From Pseudomonas sp. ANT_H4 (GTDB taxonomy: Bacteria; Pseudomonadota; Gammaproteobacteria; Pseudomonadales; Pseudomonadaceae): a DNA stretch of 64,000 bases. Each line of letters opens with the position of its first letter. Position 1 is the first letter of the stretch. The translations under genes were made by a program, and so were the position numbers. A model generated the notes under the pieces. The model searched no databases. It had not been told where the DNA came from and was given only the letters and a program-made list of their open reading frames with translations. Positions 34,681 through 42,779 of this stretch are shown in pieces. The DNA lies in assembly GCF_008369295.1 (NCBI RefSeq), contig NZ_VOBG01000003.1:186001-250000 (forward strand), in the 5' to 3' direction.

Positions 34681-36486
34681 ATGACCGACTCTAGTCCGAG
34701 CGCAAGCCCTTCGAGCTTGAAAATATACTTCCGCCTGCTCAGCTATGTTAAGCCCTATGTCGGCTTGTTCGCGCTGAGTATCGTCGGCTTTCTGATTTTC
34801 GCCTCGACCCAGCCCATGCTGGGGTACATCCTCAAGTACTTTGTCGACGGCCTGTCCAACCCTGAAGCGGTGCTGTTTCCCAGCGTCCCCTTCCTGCGTG
34901 ACCTGCAACTGCTGCAGGCAGTGCCGCTGCTGATCATCCTGATCGCCGCCTGGCAGGGCCTTGGCTCGTTCCTGGGTAACTATTTTCTGGCCAAGGTTTC
35001 CCTGGGGCTGGTTCACGACCTGCGGGTGCAGTTGTTCAACAACCTGCTGACCTTGCCCAACCGTTATTTCGACAATCACAACTCCGGGCACCTGATTTCG
35101 CGCATCACCTTCAACGTGACGATGGTCACGGGCGCTGCTACCGATGCCATCAAGGTGGTGATTCGCGAAGGCATGACGGTGATCTTCCTGTTCGCCTCGC
35201 TGCTTTATATGAACTGGCGCCTGACGCTGGTGATGATCGCCATCCTGCCGCTGATTGCGGTGATGGTCAGCACGGCGAGCAAGAAATTTCGCAAGCAGAG
35301 CAAGAAGATTCAGGTGGCGATGGGCGACGTCACCCACGTAGCCTCGGAAACCATCCAGGGCTACCGTGTGGTGCGCAGCTTCGGCGGTGAGGTCTACGAG
35401 CAGAAGCGCTTCCAGAAGGCCAGCCTGAGCAACACCAACAAGCAATTGCGCATGACCCGTACCGGCGCGATCTACACCCCGGCACTGCAACTGGTGATCT
35501 ACACCGCCATGGCCGTGCTGATGTTCCTGGTCCTTTATCTTCGTGGTGATGCCTCGGCCGGTGACATGGTCGCCTATATTACGTTGGCTGGCCTGTTGCC
35601 CAAGCCGATTCGCCAACTGTCGGAAGTCAGCTCGACCATCCAGAAAGGCGTGGCCGGTGCCGAGAGCATCTTCGAACAGCTGGATGAAGACGCTGAAATT
35701 GATCGCGGCACTATTGAGCGTGAGGCGGTCAGCGGTCGCCTGGAAGTGAGCAACCTGAACTTCACGTATCCGGGCACCGATCGTCATGTTCTCAAGGACA
35801 TCACGTTTACTGCTGAGCCTGGGCAGATGGTCGCGCTAGTGGGGCGTTCGGGCAGCGGCAAGTCGACCCTGGCCAGCCTGATCCCGCGCTTCTACCATCA
35901 TGAAAGTGGCGAGATCCTGCTGGACGGTGTGGAGATCGAGGACTATCGCCTGCTCAACCTGCGCCGGCATATCGCCCAGGTGACCCAGCACGTGACCCTG
36001 TTCAGCGACACTGTGACCAACAACATTGCCTACGGTGATCTGGCCGGGGCGCCACGGGAAGCGGTTGAAGCTGCCGCGGCCGATGCCTATGCCAAGGACT
36101 TCATCGATCAGTTGCCCAAGGGCTTCGATACCCATATCGGCGAAAACGGTGTGCTGCTGTCCGGTGGCCAACGCCAGCGCCTGGCGATTGCCCGGGCATT
36201 GCTCAAGAACGCGCCGTTGCTGATTCTCGACGAGGCAACTTCGGCGCTGGACACCGAGTCCGAGCGGCATATCCAGGCTGCCCTGGACAAGGTCATGCAG
36301 GGCCGTACGACCCTGGTGATTGCTCACCGCCTGTCGACCATCGAAAAAGCCGACCTGATCCTGGTGATGGATGATGGCCGGATCGTCGAGCGCGGCACCC
36401 ATAGCGAACTATTGGCCCAGAACGGCTACTACGCGCGCCTGCATGCCATGGGCCTGGATGCGCCGGTTTCGGCGAATATCACCTGA
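34681..36486 (+). CDS. msbA: Lipid A-core flippase MsbA (ABC transporter)
   Basis: MsbA flips lipid A-core across the inner membrane before transport to the surface. The 601-residue half-transporter has six membrane helices (about residues 20-320) followed by an ATPase domain. The ATPase has Walker A GRSGSGKST, signature LSGGQRQR, Walker B LLILDEATSALD and the H-loop VIAHRLST. The start ATG lies directly after a GTGAT sequence without a strong ribosome site. It is divergent from the waaL fusion and followed, after 139 bases, by hldE. Confidence 0.95.
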   Translation: MTDSSPSASPSSLKIYFRLLSYVKPYVGLFALSIVGFLIFASTQPMLGYILKYFVDGLSNPEAVLFPSVPFLRDLQLLQAVPLLIILIAAWQGLGSFLGNYFLAKVSLGLVHDLRVQLFNNLLTLPNRYFDNHNSGHLISRITFNVTMVTGAATDAIKVVIREGMTVIFLFASLLYMNWRLTLVMIAILPLIAVMVSTASKKFRKQSKKIQVAMGDVTHVASETIQGYRVVRSFGGEVYEQKRFQKASLSNTNKQLRMTRTGAIYTPALQLVIYTAMAVLMFLVLYLRGDASAGDMVAYITLAGLLPKPIRQLSEVSSTIQKGVAGAESIFEQLDEDAEIDRGTIEREAVSGRLEVSNLNFTYPGTDRHVLKDITFTAEPGQMVALVGRSGSGKSTLASLIPRFYHHESGEILLDGVEIEDYRLLNLRRHIAQVTQHVTLFSDTVTNNIAYGDLAGAPREAVEAAAADAYAKDFIDQLPKGFDTHIGENGVLLSGGQRQRLAIARALLKNAPLLILDEATSALDTESERHIQAALDKVMQGRTTLVIAHRLSTIEKADLILVMDDGRIVERGTHSELLAQNGYYARLHAMGLDAPVSANIT

Positions 36487-36499
36487 ACCAGTGGTTGTG

Positions 36500-36520
36500 C
36501 CTGGCCCTGTGAGGGCCAGG
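36500..36520 (+). terminator. Hairpin after msbA, weak terminator
   Basis: CCTGGCCCT-gtg-AGGGCCAGG is a perfect nine-pair stem, but only CTAAGCCCATTTC follows, so termination would be incomplete or the hairpin protects the mRNA end. Confidence 0.4.
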
Positions 36521-36625
36521 CTAAGCCCATTTCTATCAGCAACATCTTCTGTGCAGACCCCCACAAGCCTTTGACAACCCTGTGCTAATATCGCGCCCCT
36601 GTTCATTTTGTATGTGGGTTGCTCC

Positions 36626-38047
36626 ATGAAGTTGTCCATGCCGCGATTCGATCAAGCCCCTGTCTTGGTGGTCGGCGATGTCATGCTCGACCGTTACTGG
36701 CATGGCGGTACCTCACGGATTTCCCCTGAGGCACCGGTACCGGTAGTCAAGGTCGAGCAAATCGAAGACCGCCCAGGTGGCGCTGCCAACGTCGCCCTCA
36801 ACATTGCTGCGCTCGGTGCCCCGGCCTCCCTCGTGGGTGTGACCGGCGACGACGAAGCCGCCGACAGCCTGGCCAACAGCCTGCGCGGTGCCGGCGTGCG
36901 TGCGCTATTCCAGCGCATTGCCCATCAGCCGACCATCGTCAAGCTGCGGGTCATGAGTCGTCACCAGCAATTGCTGCGTATCGATTTCGAAGAACCCTTC
37001 GCCACCGACGCCCTGGCCCTCAGTGAGCAGGTCGACGAGTTGCTGGAAGGCATCAAGGTATTGGTGCTATCCGACTACGGCAAAGGCGCGCTGAAGAACC
37101 ACCAGATGCTGATCCAGGCCGCCAAGGCCCGTGGCATCCCGGTGCTGGCCGATCCCAAGGGCAAGGACTTCTCGATTTATCGAGGCGCCAGCCTGATCAC
37201 GCCGAACCTCAGCGAATTTGAAACCATCGTCGGCGGTTGCGCCGATGAGCACGAGTTGGTGACCAAGGGTGCCAGCCTCATGGCCGACCTCGACCTGGGC
37301 GCCTTGTTGGTGACCCGTGGCGAGCACGGCATGACCTTATTGCGCCCCGGCCATCCGGCCATGCACTTGCCGGCGCGGGCCCGTGAAGTATTCGACGTCA
37401 CCGGTGCCGGAGATACGGTGATTTCCACCTTGGCCGCGGCTATCGCGGCTGGCGAAGAATTGCCCCATGCAGTGGCCCTGGCCAACCTGGCCGCCGGCAT
37501 CGTGGTCGGCAAGCTGGGTACCGCGGCCATCAGCGCCCCGGAACTGCGCCGTGCGATCCAGCGTGAGGAAGGTTCGGAGCGGGGCGTGTTGAGCCTTGAG
37601 CAATTGCTGCTGGCCATTGATGACGCCCGAGCCCATAACGAGAGCATCGTCTTCACCAATGGTTGCTTTGACATCCTGCACGCCGGTCATGTGACCTATC
37701 TTGAGCAGGCGCGAGCCCAGGGCGATCGTTTGATCGTTGCGGTCAACGATGATGCATCAGTCAGCCGCCTGAAAGGGCCGGGTCGGCCGATCAACAGCGT
37801 CGACCGGCGCATGGCGGTTCTGGCCGGGTTGGGAGCGGTGGACTGGGTGATCAGCTTTGCCGAGGGCACCCCGGAGAGCCTGCTGGCCCAGGTCAAGCCG
37901 GACGTGCTGGTCAAGGGCGGCGATTACTCGGTCGACCAGGTGGTCGGTGCCGATATCGTCAGCGCCTATGGCGGGAAGGTCAAAGTGTTGGGGCTGGTGG
38001 AAAACAGTTCGACCACGGCGATTGTCGAGAAGATCCGCAACAACTGA
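36626..38047 (+). CDS. hldE: Bifunctional heptose kinase/ADP-heptose synthase HldE
   Basis: HldE makes the activated heptose used by WaaC and WaaF. The N-terminal ribokinase-like domain phosphorylates heptose 7-phosphate at C1 and the C-terminal domain adenylylates it. The 473-residue product has GGAANVALNIAALGA, the kinase motif DVTGAGDTV with catalytic Asp, and the nucleotidyltransferase motif TNGCFDILHAGHVTYL. I chose the ATG giving MKLSMPRFDQAPVLVVGD; a TTG six codons upstream is also possible. No other gene follows in this operon. Confidence 0.96.
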   Translation: MKLSMPRFDQAPVLVVGDVMLDRYWHGGTSRISPEAPVPVVKVEQIEDRPGGAANVALNIAALGAPASLVGVTGDDEAADSLANSLRGAGVRALFQRIAHQPTIVKLRVMSRHQQLLRIDFEEPFATDALALSEQVDELLEGIKVLVLSDYGKGALKNHQMLIQAAKARGIPVLADPKGKDFSIYRGASLITPNLSEFETIVGGCADEHELVTKGASLMADLDLGALLVTRGEHGMTLLRPGHPAMHLPARAREVFDVTGAGDTVISTLAAAIAAGEELPHAVALANLAAGIVVGKLGTAAISAPELRRAIQREEGSERGVLSLEQLLLAIDDARAHNESIVFTNGCFDILHAGHVTYLEQARAQGDRLIVAVNDDASVSRLKGPGRPINSVDRRMAVLAGLGAVDWVISFAEGTPESLLAQVKPDVLVKGGDYSVDQVVGADIVSAYGGKVKVLGLVENSSTTAIVEKIRNN

Positions 38048-38073
38048 TAGGGGTTTAGTGTGGGGCTTGCCTG

Positions 38074-38250
38074 CGATAGCCATGGGTATCTATGCATCGT
38101 GCCGCCCCGCTATTTTCGTAGCTGTCGAGCCCCGGCGGGCTGCGTCAGGTGTGACTCGGTGCTGGGCTGATCTGAGAGCGGTGGTGCGGCCGACGTAGCT
38201 GCTACGGCGGTTCCTGCCTTCAAGATGTGTCGATACCTATGCTGCGATAG
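38074..38250. repeat. Inverted-repeat-bounded element after hldE (non-autonomous, REP-like)
   Basis: The left end (38074-38098, CGATAGCCATGGGTATCTATGCATC) and the inverted right end (38224-38250) share ATRGGTATCnAyrCATC. Inside lies GTAGCTGTCGAG...GGCTGCG (38118-38144), which also occurs at 41364-41394. The right side has a TAGCTGCTA palindrome. There is no open frame of note. The element resembles small intergenic repeats of the P. fluorescens group. Confidence 0.55.
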
Positions 38251-38269
38251 CATTACCTCGGTAGTCCTG

Positions 38270-39235
38270 TTACCGGTTTGCCTTTTTCGGCACGATTTTG
38301 CGCAAAATCTGCCGCGCCCTGCCAGTCAGCTGTTTCAGCTTCGACTCTTTCTCCGGCGCACTCAGCCCCTGCTGCCTGAGCCAATCCTTCCACCTGATCC
38401 GTTCCTCGCGCACCAGCCAACCTTCCTGCTGGGCGAAGCTCTCTGCCAGGTACAAACCCCGCGTACTGGCCGGGTAAAGCTGATCCTTTTTCAAGGTATA
38501 CAGCTCGGCGCAGGGCTGGCCATCCTTGAGGGGCATCAGGTACAGGTCGGGGCGTTGGCGGTCCAGGCGGGCCACCAGTTGATCACCTTCCAGGCGCTCA
38601 TCAACATGAAACAGGCTCAGGGACTTGGCCTCTTTCGGCACTTCCAGGCGCAGGTCATAAATCAATTGCAGCGACGCCGTGGGCAGATGCACATAGGCCT
38701 GTGGGCGTTCGATCAACTGCATATTGGCGCAACGCACTGGGCGGGCGGCGCCGGACAAGGGCGAGAGGCGAAACGGCAGCGCTTCGCGGTAATGCAGGGC
38801 GGATGAGTAGGGCGCCGGCAGCCAGGTGTCGTTGAAGCGGCCGCCGAGCCAGCCTTCCGGGGTTTCCAGCAGGCATTCTTCGGCGATTTCCTGGATGGCG
38901 GTGTGCAGCGGCAGGTTCAGTTCGTGGGCCGGGACATAGCCGGAGATCAGTTTGAGCACCACGTCGCCGCGATCCTGCCGACGCTGGCGCACCAGCACCC
39001 AGTAATTGCGATTCTGCCAATGCAGCGTCAGGCGTACCGACACGCCAAGGTTGGCCAGCTCCAGGGAGAAGCGCTCGGCGTCTGCTACGTCCACCGGCTT
39101 GCGTCGTTGCAGGGTCTGGGCGAAGTTGAGCGGCATGCCCACGCTCTGGTAACTCAAGCCTTCGGGGGTGGCTTCGACGAACAGTGGCAGTGTTTTAAAG
39201 TTGCTGGGGTTTTTTCTTATGAGCGTTCGCGGCAT
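38270..39235 (-). CDS. Conserved protein of unknown function with a Nudix-like motif (PA4993-type)
   Basis: The 321-residue product has no signal peptide or membrane segment. The start at 39235 has a perfect ribosome site (AAGGAGG, seven bases away); the 14-residue longer frame does not. I do not recognise the family with certainty. Residues 99-123 read GYVPAHE, nine residues, then QEIAEECLL. This matches a Nudix box (GxxxxxE...REuxEExGu) except for two extra spacer residues and Q for R. A catalytically altered Nudix hydrolase is one possibility. The Lys/Arg-rich C-terminus (RARQILRKIVPKKANR) could bind nucleic acid or membrane. The neighbours are hldE and an aldo/keto reductase. Confidence 0.7.
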   Translation of the reverse strand: MPRTLIRKNPSNFKTLPLFVEATPEGLSYQSVGMPLNFAQTLQRRKPVDVADAERFSLELANLGVSVRLTLHWQNRNYWVLVRQRRQDRGDVVLKLISGYVPAHELNLPLHTAIQEIAEECLLETPEGWLGGRFNDTWLPAPYSSALHYREALPFRLSPLSGAARPVRCANMQLIERPQAYVHLPTASLQLIYDLRLEVPKEAKSLSLFHVDERLEGDQLVARLDRQRPDLYLMPLKDGQPCAELYTLKKDQLYPASTRGLYLAESFAQQEGWLVREERIRWKDWLRQQGLSAPEKESKLKQLTGRARQILRKIVPKKANR

Positions 39236-39276
39236 GTCGGCTCCTCCTTGCGTCGGGGTCGGCCGCGTCGGCGGCA

Positions 39277-40089
39277 TCAGAGTTGGCGAATGACCTTGGC
39301 AGCGGTCGCCACGTTATGGGCGAGGTGCAGCGGATTGATGGTCCCGACAATAGCACTGGCCACGCCGGTTTGCGCAAACAACAAGATGAAACTGGCGTGA
39401 ATTGGATCCATTCCCGATTCAAGGCAGGCGTGACCACTGGCCAGGGCCTTTTTTACCAGGATGCCTTTGCCGTGGGCGGCGGCATAATCGATCACGGCTT
39501 TTTCGCCCTGTTCGTTCAGGTTGTAGGTGACCATGGCGCAATCACCCTGTTCCAGAGCCTTCACGCCACCTTCGACGGTTTTGCCGGAGAAGCCGAAACC
39601 GCGAATCTTGCCCTCGCGCTTGAGGTCTGCCAGGGTCTGGTAGACCTCACAGTCGTTGAGGATGTGCAGGTCATTGCCGTCGGAATGCACCAGTACCAGA
39701 TCGATAAAATCCGTTTCCAATCGTTGCAGGCTACGTTCCACGGAAAGGCGGGTGTGGGCGGCGCTGAAGTCATGGCTGGACACGCCATCGGTGAACTCTT
39801 CACCGACCTTGCTGACAATCACCCACTCCTGGCGCTGGCCGCGTAACAGCGGCCCCAGGCGCTCTTCGCTGCGCCCGTAGGCGGGCGCGGTGTCGATCAG
39901 GTTAATGCCCAGTTCCCGCGCCTGGCGCAGCAGCATTCGCGCCTCGTCGTCGTTCGGAATTTGAAAGCCGTTGGGGTATTTCACGCCTTGGTCACGGCCC
40001 AGCTTGACGGTACCCAGACCCAGCGGCGACACCAGCAGGCCAGTGCTGCCCAGCGGGCGGTGAAGGTCATGCAGGGTCGGCAGGGTCAT
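39277..40089 (-). CDS. Aldo/keto reductase
   Basis: The 270-residue NAD(P)H-dependent reductase has a TIM-barrel fold. The catalytic tetrad region is visible: DTAPAYGRSEERLG (Asp and Tyr), WVIVSKVGEEF (Lys), and LVLVHSDGND (His). The C-terminus is shorter than in the founding members and lacks the usual 2'-phosphate-binding motif, so cofactor choice is unclear. It overlaps the upstream FAD oxidoreductase by four bases (ATGA), so the two form an operon. The substrate is unknown. Confidence 0.88.
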   Translation of the reverse strand: MTLPTLHDLHRPLGSTGLLVSPLGLGTVKLGRDQGVKYPNGFQIPNDDEARMLLRQARELGINLIDTAPAYGRSEERLGPLLRGQRQEWVIVSKVGEEFTDGVSSHDFSAAHTRLSVERSLQRLETDFIDLVLVHSDGNDLHILNDCEVYQTLADLKREGKIRGFGFSGKTVEGGVKALEQGDCAMVTYNLNEQGEKAVIDYAAAHGKGILVKKALASGHACLESGMDPIHASFILLFAQTGVASAIVGTINPLHLAHNVATAAKVIRQL

Positions 40090-41261
40090 GGCAACAGTTG
40101 CTCCCAGGCGGGTTGGGCGATGGTCGGTTTCGGCAGGTCGGGCAGTGTTTGCGCTGGGCCGGGCTTGATGCCGTCACGGTCCAGTGCCTCGATCACGCGA
40201 TCGGCGAAGTCCGGCGCCAGGGCCAGCTTGGTCGGCCAGCCCACCAGCAGTCGATCCTGCTCGGCAAGGAAGGCGCTGTCCGGCCGGGTCAGACCCGATT
40301 GCAAGGGTTCGGCGCGGTCCACGCGCAAGGTGGCCCATTGGGTCTGGCTCATGTCGATCCAGGGCAACAGATGGGCCAGATCTTTTTGCGCAGTGGCAAT
40401 CTGTTCGGCGGGCGTGCGAGCCACGCCTTCGGCCTCGGCAATATCACCGCCTATGTACCAGACCCAATTGCCATCGGCCGCCGGGTGAGTGGTCACGGTG
40501 ACGCGCGGCTTGGTGCCGGCGCCCAGGCAGTGGGCGTACAGCGGCTTAAGGCCGGGGCCCTTGGCGATGATCATGTGCAGCGGGCGGCATTGCATGGCCG
40601 GCTGGCTCAGTCCCAGTGCGCTCAGTAGATCGGCGGTGCCGGCGCCAGCACTGAGGACGATGCGCTGGGCGCGGATTTCGCGGCCATCGACCTTCAAGCC
40701 AACCAATGCGTCATTTTCCAGCAGTGGTTCGATCTGCTGCCCGGCGAGCAAGCCGTCGCCGGCCAATTGCGCCAGGCGTTCGATCAGGCTCGGCACATCC
40801 ACCACCAACTCGGCCAGGCGATAGACCTTGCCCTTGAAGCGGCGGTCTTGCAGCGCCGGCGGCAGGTCGTCGCCCTTGACCTGATTGACGCGACCACGCA
40901 CCGCCTTGCTGGCGAAGAAACTGGTGAGATTGCCGGCCAGGGTGCCGGGAGACCATAGATAGTGGGCCTGGGACAGCAGGCGCACGCCGGACAGGTCCAG
41001 CTCGCCATTTCCCGCGAGAGCTTCGCCCCAGCGGCGGGGCATGTCGGCGATGGCTTCGGAGGCGCCGGTCAGGACACCGTGCAAGGCGTACTTGGCCCCG
41101 CCATGAATAATCCCCTGGGACTTCACACTTTGCCCGCCGCCGAGGGTGGCATTCTCCACCAGTACCGTGGAAAAGCCCTGGCTGCGCAGGCGCGCATTGA
41201 GCCAGAGGCCGGCAACTCCGGCGCCGACAATCAGAACGTCGGTGGAAATAACGGATGGCAT
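40086..41261 (-). CDS. FAD-dependent oxidoreductase (DadA-like fold)
   Basis: The product is 391 residues. It begins with the Rossmann FAD-binding motif VLIVGAGVAGLWLNARL. IVLSAGAGTADLLSALGL and YIGGDIAEAEGVA are typical of the FAD-dependent amine/amino-acid oxidase family. It may oxidise an amine or hydroxy acid, but I cannot name the substrate. It is translationally coupled to the aldo/keto reductase downstream and points away from the SMR gene. Confidence 0.82.
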   Translation of the reverse strand: MPSVISTDVLIVGAGVAGLWLNARLRSQGFSTVLVENATLGGGQSVKSQGIIHGGAKYALHGVLTGASEAIADMPRRWGEALAGNGELDLSGVRLLSQAHYLWSPGTLAGNLTSFFASKAVRGRVNQVKGDDLPPALQDRRFKGKVYRLAELVVDVPSLIERLAQLAGDGLLAGQQIEPLLENDALVGLKVDGREIRAQRIVLSAGAGTADLLSALGLSQPAMQCRPLHMIIAKGPGLKPLYAHCLGAGTKPRVTVTTHPAADGNWVWYIGGDIAEAEGVARTPAEQIATAQKDLAHLLPWIDMSQTQWATLRVDRAEPLQSGLTRPDSAFLAEQDRLLVGWPTKLALAPDFADRVIEALDRDGIKPGPAQTLPDLPKPTIAQPAWEQLLP

Positions 41262-41363
41262 GGGGCAACCTCAGTGTTCAAGACAAGAGGCTCAGTATAC
41301 AGACTCATGAAATGGATCTTTGCCCGGGATCAATGCAACACGCTCTCTAATGGCAGACCTGTC

Positions 41364-41394
41364 GCAGGAGCTATCGAGTGAAACGAGGCTGCGA
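41364..41394. repeat. Copy of the GAGCTATCGAG...GGCTGCG repeat
   Basis: GCAGGAGCTATCGAGTGAAACGAGGCTGCG resembles 38118-38144. It lies in the gap between the SMR gene and the FAD oxidoreductase. Solitary copies of this kind are common between Pseudomonas genes. Confidence 0.4.
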
Positions 41395-41426
41395 ATTTCG
41401 AACCCACTTGAGCCTCAAGTGAAAGA

Positions 41427-41762
41427 TCAGTGCCCCGCCGTTTTCGAAAACAATTGAATCACCACCACCCCCAGTACAATTAGCGCCATCCCCAGCATCG
41501 CCGGAATGTCGAGTTTCTGCCCGTAGATAAACAGCGCGGCGATGCTGACCATGACAATACCCATCCCGGCCCACACCGCATAGGCCACGCCCACCGGCAC
41601 GGTGCGCACTACAAGCGTCAGCATCCAGAACGCCACGCTGTAACCGACGATCACTAGCAGCAGCGGGATCGGTGTGCTGAAGCCCTTGATGGCTTTCATG
41701 GAAACAGTAGCGATCACTTCCGAGCAAATGGCAATGGCCAGATAGTAGTAGGCGACGTTCAT
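41427..41762 (-). CDS. Small multidrug resistance (SMR/EmrE family) transporter
   Basis: The 111-residue protein has four membrane helices: AYYYLAIAICSEVIATVSMKA, IPLLLVIVGYSVAFWMLTLV, GVAYAVWAGMGIVMVSIAAL and AMLGMALIVLGVVVIQLF. The essential membrane glutamate of the SMR family is Glu at about residue 13 (SEVIAT). I started at the ATG with a GAGGA ribosome site rather than 14 codons earlier. It is divergent from a LysR regulator with a large inverted repeat between them. The exported substrates may be guanidinium or quaternary cations, but are unknown. Confidence 0.9.
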   Translation of the reverse strand: MNVAYYYLAIAICSEVIATVSMKAIKGFSTPIPLLLVIVGYSVAFWMLTLVVRTVPVGVAYAVWAGMGIVMVSIAALFIYGQKLDIPAMLGMALIVLGVVVIQLFSKTAGH

Positions 41763-41815
41763 GGGTAAATCCTCGGTGTGTGGCTTGTTTGATGAGGTCG
41801 GCATTCTAGAGACTC

Positions 41816-41847
41816 TTCAGATGGGGTAAAGTCATTACCTATCTGAA
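41816..41847. promoter_or_regulatory. Large dyad, probable LysR operator between the SMR gene and the lysR gene
   Basis: TTCAGATGGGGTAA and its near-complement TTACCTATCTGAA are arranged around AGTCA. The arms differ only by one extra base and one change. The dyad lies exactly between the divergent genes, 19 bases before the LysR start and 54 before the SMR start. A T-N11-A LysR box can be placed in it. Confidence 0.6.
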
Positions 41848-41865
41848 TTGAAGATGGGTTAAGCC

Positions 41866-42756
41866 ATGAGTGTGCAGTGGAGCCTGGAACAGATGCGTCT
41901 GTTTGTCAGCGTTGCCGAGCAGCGTTCGTTTTCGGCGGTGGCGCGTGACCAGCGCAAGGCGCAATCGGCGGTGAGTAATGGGATTGCGCTGTTGGAGGCG
42001 GACCTGGGGGTCAGTCTGTTCGATCGCAGCAGTGGTCGCCAGCCCCGGTTGACCGAAGCCGGAACGGTGTTGCTTGAAGAAGCGCGGGAAGTGTTGCGCC
42101 AGTGCGAACGCCTCAATGGTCGTGCCATGTCGTTAATGCGCGGGGAAGAAGCGTGCCTGCGCCTGGCTCAGGACGAGGCCATGCTCTATCAACCGGTACT
42201 GGATAGCCTTGAAATCCTGGCGGGAAAATTTCCCAACCTGGAAGTGCAATTGTCCAGCGTCGCCCAAGGTGACGTGGCGCGAAAGTTGGTTGAGCGCAAG
42301 GCGGATCTGGGTCTGCTGTTCTACCACGACCAAATCCCCGAAGCCCTTGAGCGGCGAGTAGTAGGCCGCGTGGAAATGGTCACTGTATGCGGCGTCGGAC
42401 ATCCTCTGGCGACGCAAAAGCATGTGCTTTGCCAGCATCTGGCGCAGTTTCGCCAGTTGCTGATGTCCACGCAAACCAGTGTCTACCCCGGCAGTGAGGC
42501 CGCAAGTCCTCAAGTGTGGCGCGCCGACAGCTTCTACGTCCTCGCCGAATGGCTGGTGCGTGGCCTGGGTTGGGCCTGGCTACCCCGGCATGTGGTGCAG
42601 TATCCGACGTATCAGGACCAGATGGTCGAACTGGACGGCGAATGGACCCCTCCGGCGCTGGTTGTGGAGCTTGTATGGCGCCGCGACGAGCCCCTTGGCC
42701 CCGCCGCACGCTTTCTCGCCGAACGTTTTACCGAGTGCTTGCAGGCGATCGACTGA
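41866..42756 (+). CDS. LysR-family transcriptional regulator
   Basis: The 296-residue product has the N-terminal winged helix (WSLEQMRLFVSVAEQRSFSAVARDQRKAQSAVS in part) of about 60 residues, then a periplasmic-binding-like effector domain. It is divergent from the SMR gene and next to waaA. By position it matches P. aeruginosa PA4989. The effector is unknown; a regulator of the SMR transporter is the simplest reading. An AGTCATTACC dyad lies at its promoter. Confidence 0.9.
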   Translation: MSVQWSLEQMRLFVSVAEQRSFSAVARDQRKAQSAVSNGIALLEADLGVSLFDRSSGRQPRLTEAGTVLLEEAREVLRQCERLNGRAMSLMRGEEACLRLAQDEAMLYQPVLDSLEILAGKFPNLEVQLSSVAQGDVARKLVERKADLGLLFYHDQIPEALERRVVGRVEMVTVCGVGHPLATQKHVLCQHLAQFRQLLMSTQTSVYPGSEAASPQVWRADSFYVLAEWLVRGLGWAWLPRHVVQYPTYQDQMVELDGEWTPPALVVELVWRRDEPLGPAARFLAERFTECLQAID

Positions 42757-42779
42757 AAAAGCCGATAAACTCCGCCGCC

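Noticed and set aside
36571..36591. TTGACA and TAATAT upstream of hldE as a promoter
   Set aside because: The two hexamers are nine bases apart, far below the 16-19 needed for a sigma-70 promoter.
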